From NCBI GenBank assembly GCA_028291285.1, contig JAQGIJ010000039.1, forward strand, positions 1-15,898: DNA of 15,898 nucleotides. Reading direction: 5' to 3'. Shown in pieces: positions 15,536 to 15,898 of the stretch. Origin of the DNA: Phenylobacterium sp. (GTDB lineage Bacteria > Pseudomonadota > Alphaproteobacteria > Caulobacterales > Caulobacteraceae). The position numbers and the translations under genes are program-made. Numbering within the stretch: position 1 is the stretch's first letter; each line of letters begins with the position of its first letter. A model generated the notes under the pieces. The model was not told the DNA's origin, made no database searches, and saw nothing but the letters and a program-made list of their open reading frames with translations.

Positions 15536-15898
15536 TCAGTCGTGGCCGTGGCCATGCCCGCCACCGCCGCCGTGGCCGTGATCGCCACCGCCGCCATGGT
15601 CGCCGTTACCGTGACCACCGCCGCCGGTCTGACCTTGGCCCTTCCCCTCGCCATGCCCCTGGCCGCGCCAGCTGGCGTTCTGTCCCTGGTTTTCCGCGGC
15701 CTGTGCGAAGGCGCGCTGGCCCCCGCCGTCCTGGCCGCCGCCCCCGTGGCCGCCGCCGTGACCGCGGCCGCCCTGCTGCCGTTCGGCCCGGGCGAACGTC
15801 TGGGCCGCCCGCGCGTCGAGACCCGGGCGCCCCGCCTCGCGCGCATAGTCGGCGCGTCCGCCGCGCCAGCCGGGCTGCGGCTGGTCATAATAAGCCTG
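15536..15898 (-). CDS. Gly/His-rich protein, C-terminal fragment
   Basis: On the minus strand a frame is open from the right edge to TGA at 15536-15538, giving 120 residues. It begins QAYYDQPQPGWRGGRADYAR and has a helical, Gln/Ala-rich middle (LDARAAQTFARAERQQ). The long tail is dominated by Gly with His, Asp and Gln (GGGHGGGG, GDHGHGGGGGHGHGHD). There are 13 His, all in the last 80 residues. The start lies outside the window. The composition suggests a low-complexity, possibly metal-binding tail, perhaps of an exported protein. The alternative minus frame across the same bases is Ala/Thr/Arg-rich shadow. No family is assigned. Confidence 0.65.
   Translation of the reverse strand, partial: QAYYDQPQPGWRGGRADYAREAGRPGLDARAAQTFARAERQQGGRGHGGGHGGGGQDGGGQRAFAQAAENQGQNASWRGQGHGEGKGQGQTGGGGHGNGDHGGGGDHGHGGGGGHGHGHD

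Noticed and set aside
15541..15640. Tandem DNA repeat or CRISPR-like array at the right end
   Set aside because: The repeated GCCACCGCC-type units vary in length and follow a reading frame for Gly and His. They are coding low complexity, without spacers.
15289..15888. 199-residue minus-strand frame covering the right edge
   Set aside because: It runs antisense through the small plus gene and is an out-of-phase reading of the Gly/His-rich frame.

Overview
The window looks like chromosome from a GC-rich alphaproteobacterium, most probably in the Caulobacterales (Caulobacter/Phenylobacterium type). The basis is the very high GC, the frequent GTG starts, and the typical alphaproteobacterial order chvI-chvG-short hprK-EIIA(Man)-ptsH. 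Genus level is inference only. Genes are tightly packed: the longest stretch without a gene is about 135 bases. I see no rRNA, tRNA, CRISPR array, insertion sequence or prophage gene.

Region 1 (1-3514) is a biotin synthesis locus. It holds the 3' end of bioB (+), bioA on the minus strand meeting bioB tail to tail, then bioF and bioD (+) diverging from bioA. Together these convert pimeloyl-ACP through KAPA, DAPA and dethiobiotin to biotin. Region 2 (3576-5260) is a two-gene ABC-2 type exporter, ATPase then permease, with ATGA overlap. The ATPase has Leu where the H-loop histidine is expected.

Region 3 (5296-8747, minus strand) is the regulatory operon chvI-chvG-hprK-EIIA(Man)-ptsH, with overlaps at three of its four junctions. 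It joins an envelope-stress type two-component system to a regulatory phosphotransferase branch. Divergent from chvI is a 571-residue protein (8883-10598) that I do not recognise.

Region 4 (10667-12762) pairs a COG0523/CobW GTPase with a CxCC motif and a His-rich loop (-) with a divergent DmeF-like cation diffusion facilitator (+). The 77-base gap between them contains a near-match to a Zur operator, which points to zinc homeostasis. Downstream on + and closely spaced are a membrane-anchored class A beta-lactamase-like protein with an enlarged omega loop and a fatty acid hydroxylase/sterol desaturase family protein.

Region 5 (14711-15898) holds a small exported protein (-), a 76-residue helical protein (+), and the C-terminal 120 residues of a Gly/His-rich protein (-) that runs off the right edge. 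I find no clear defence system or other obviously new machine. The best leads are the Zur-like box, the H-loop change, the unrecognised 571-residue protein next to chvI, and the modified beta-lactamase.
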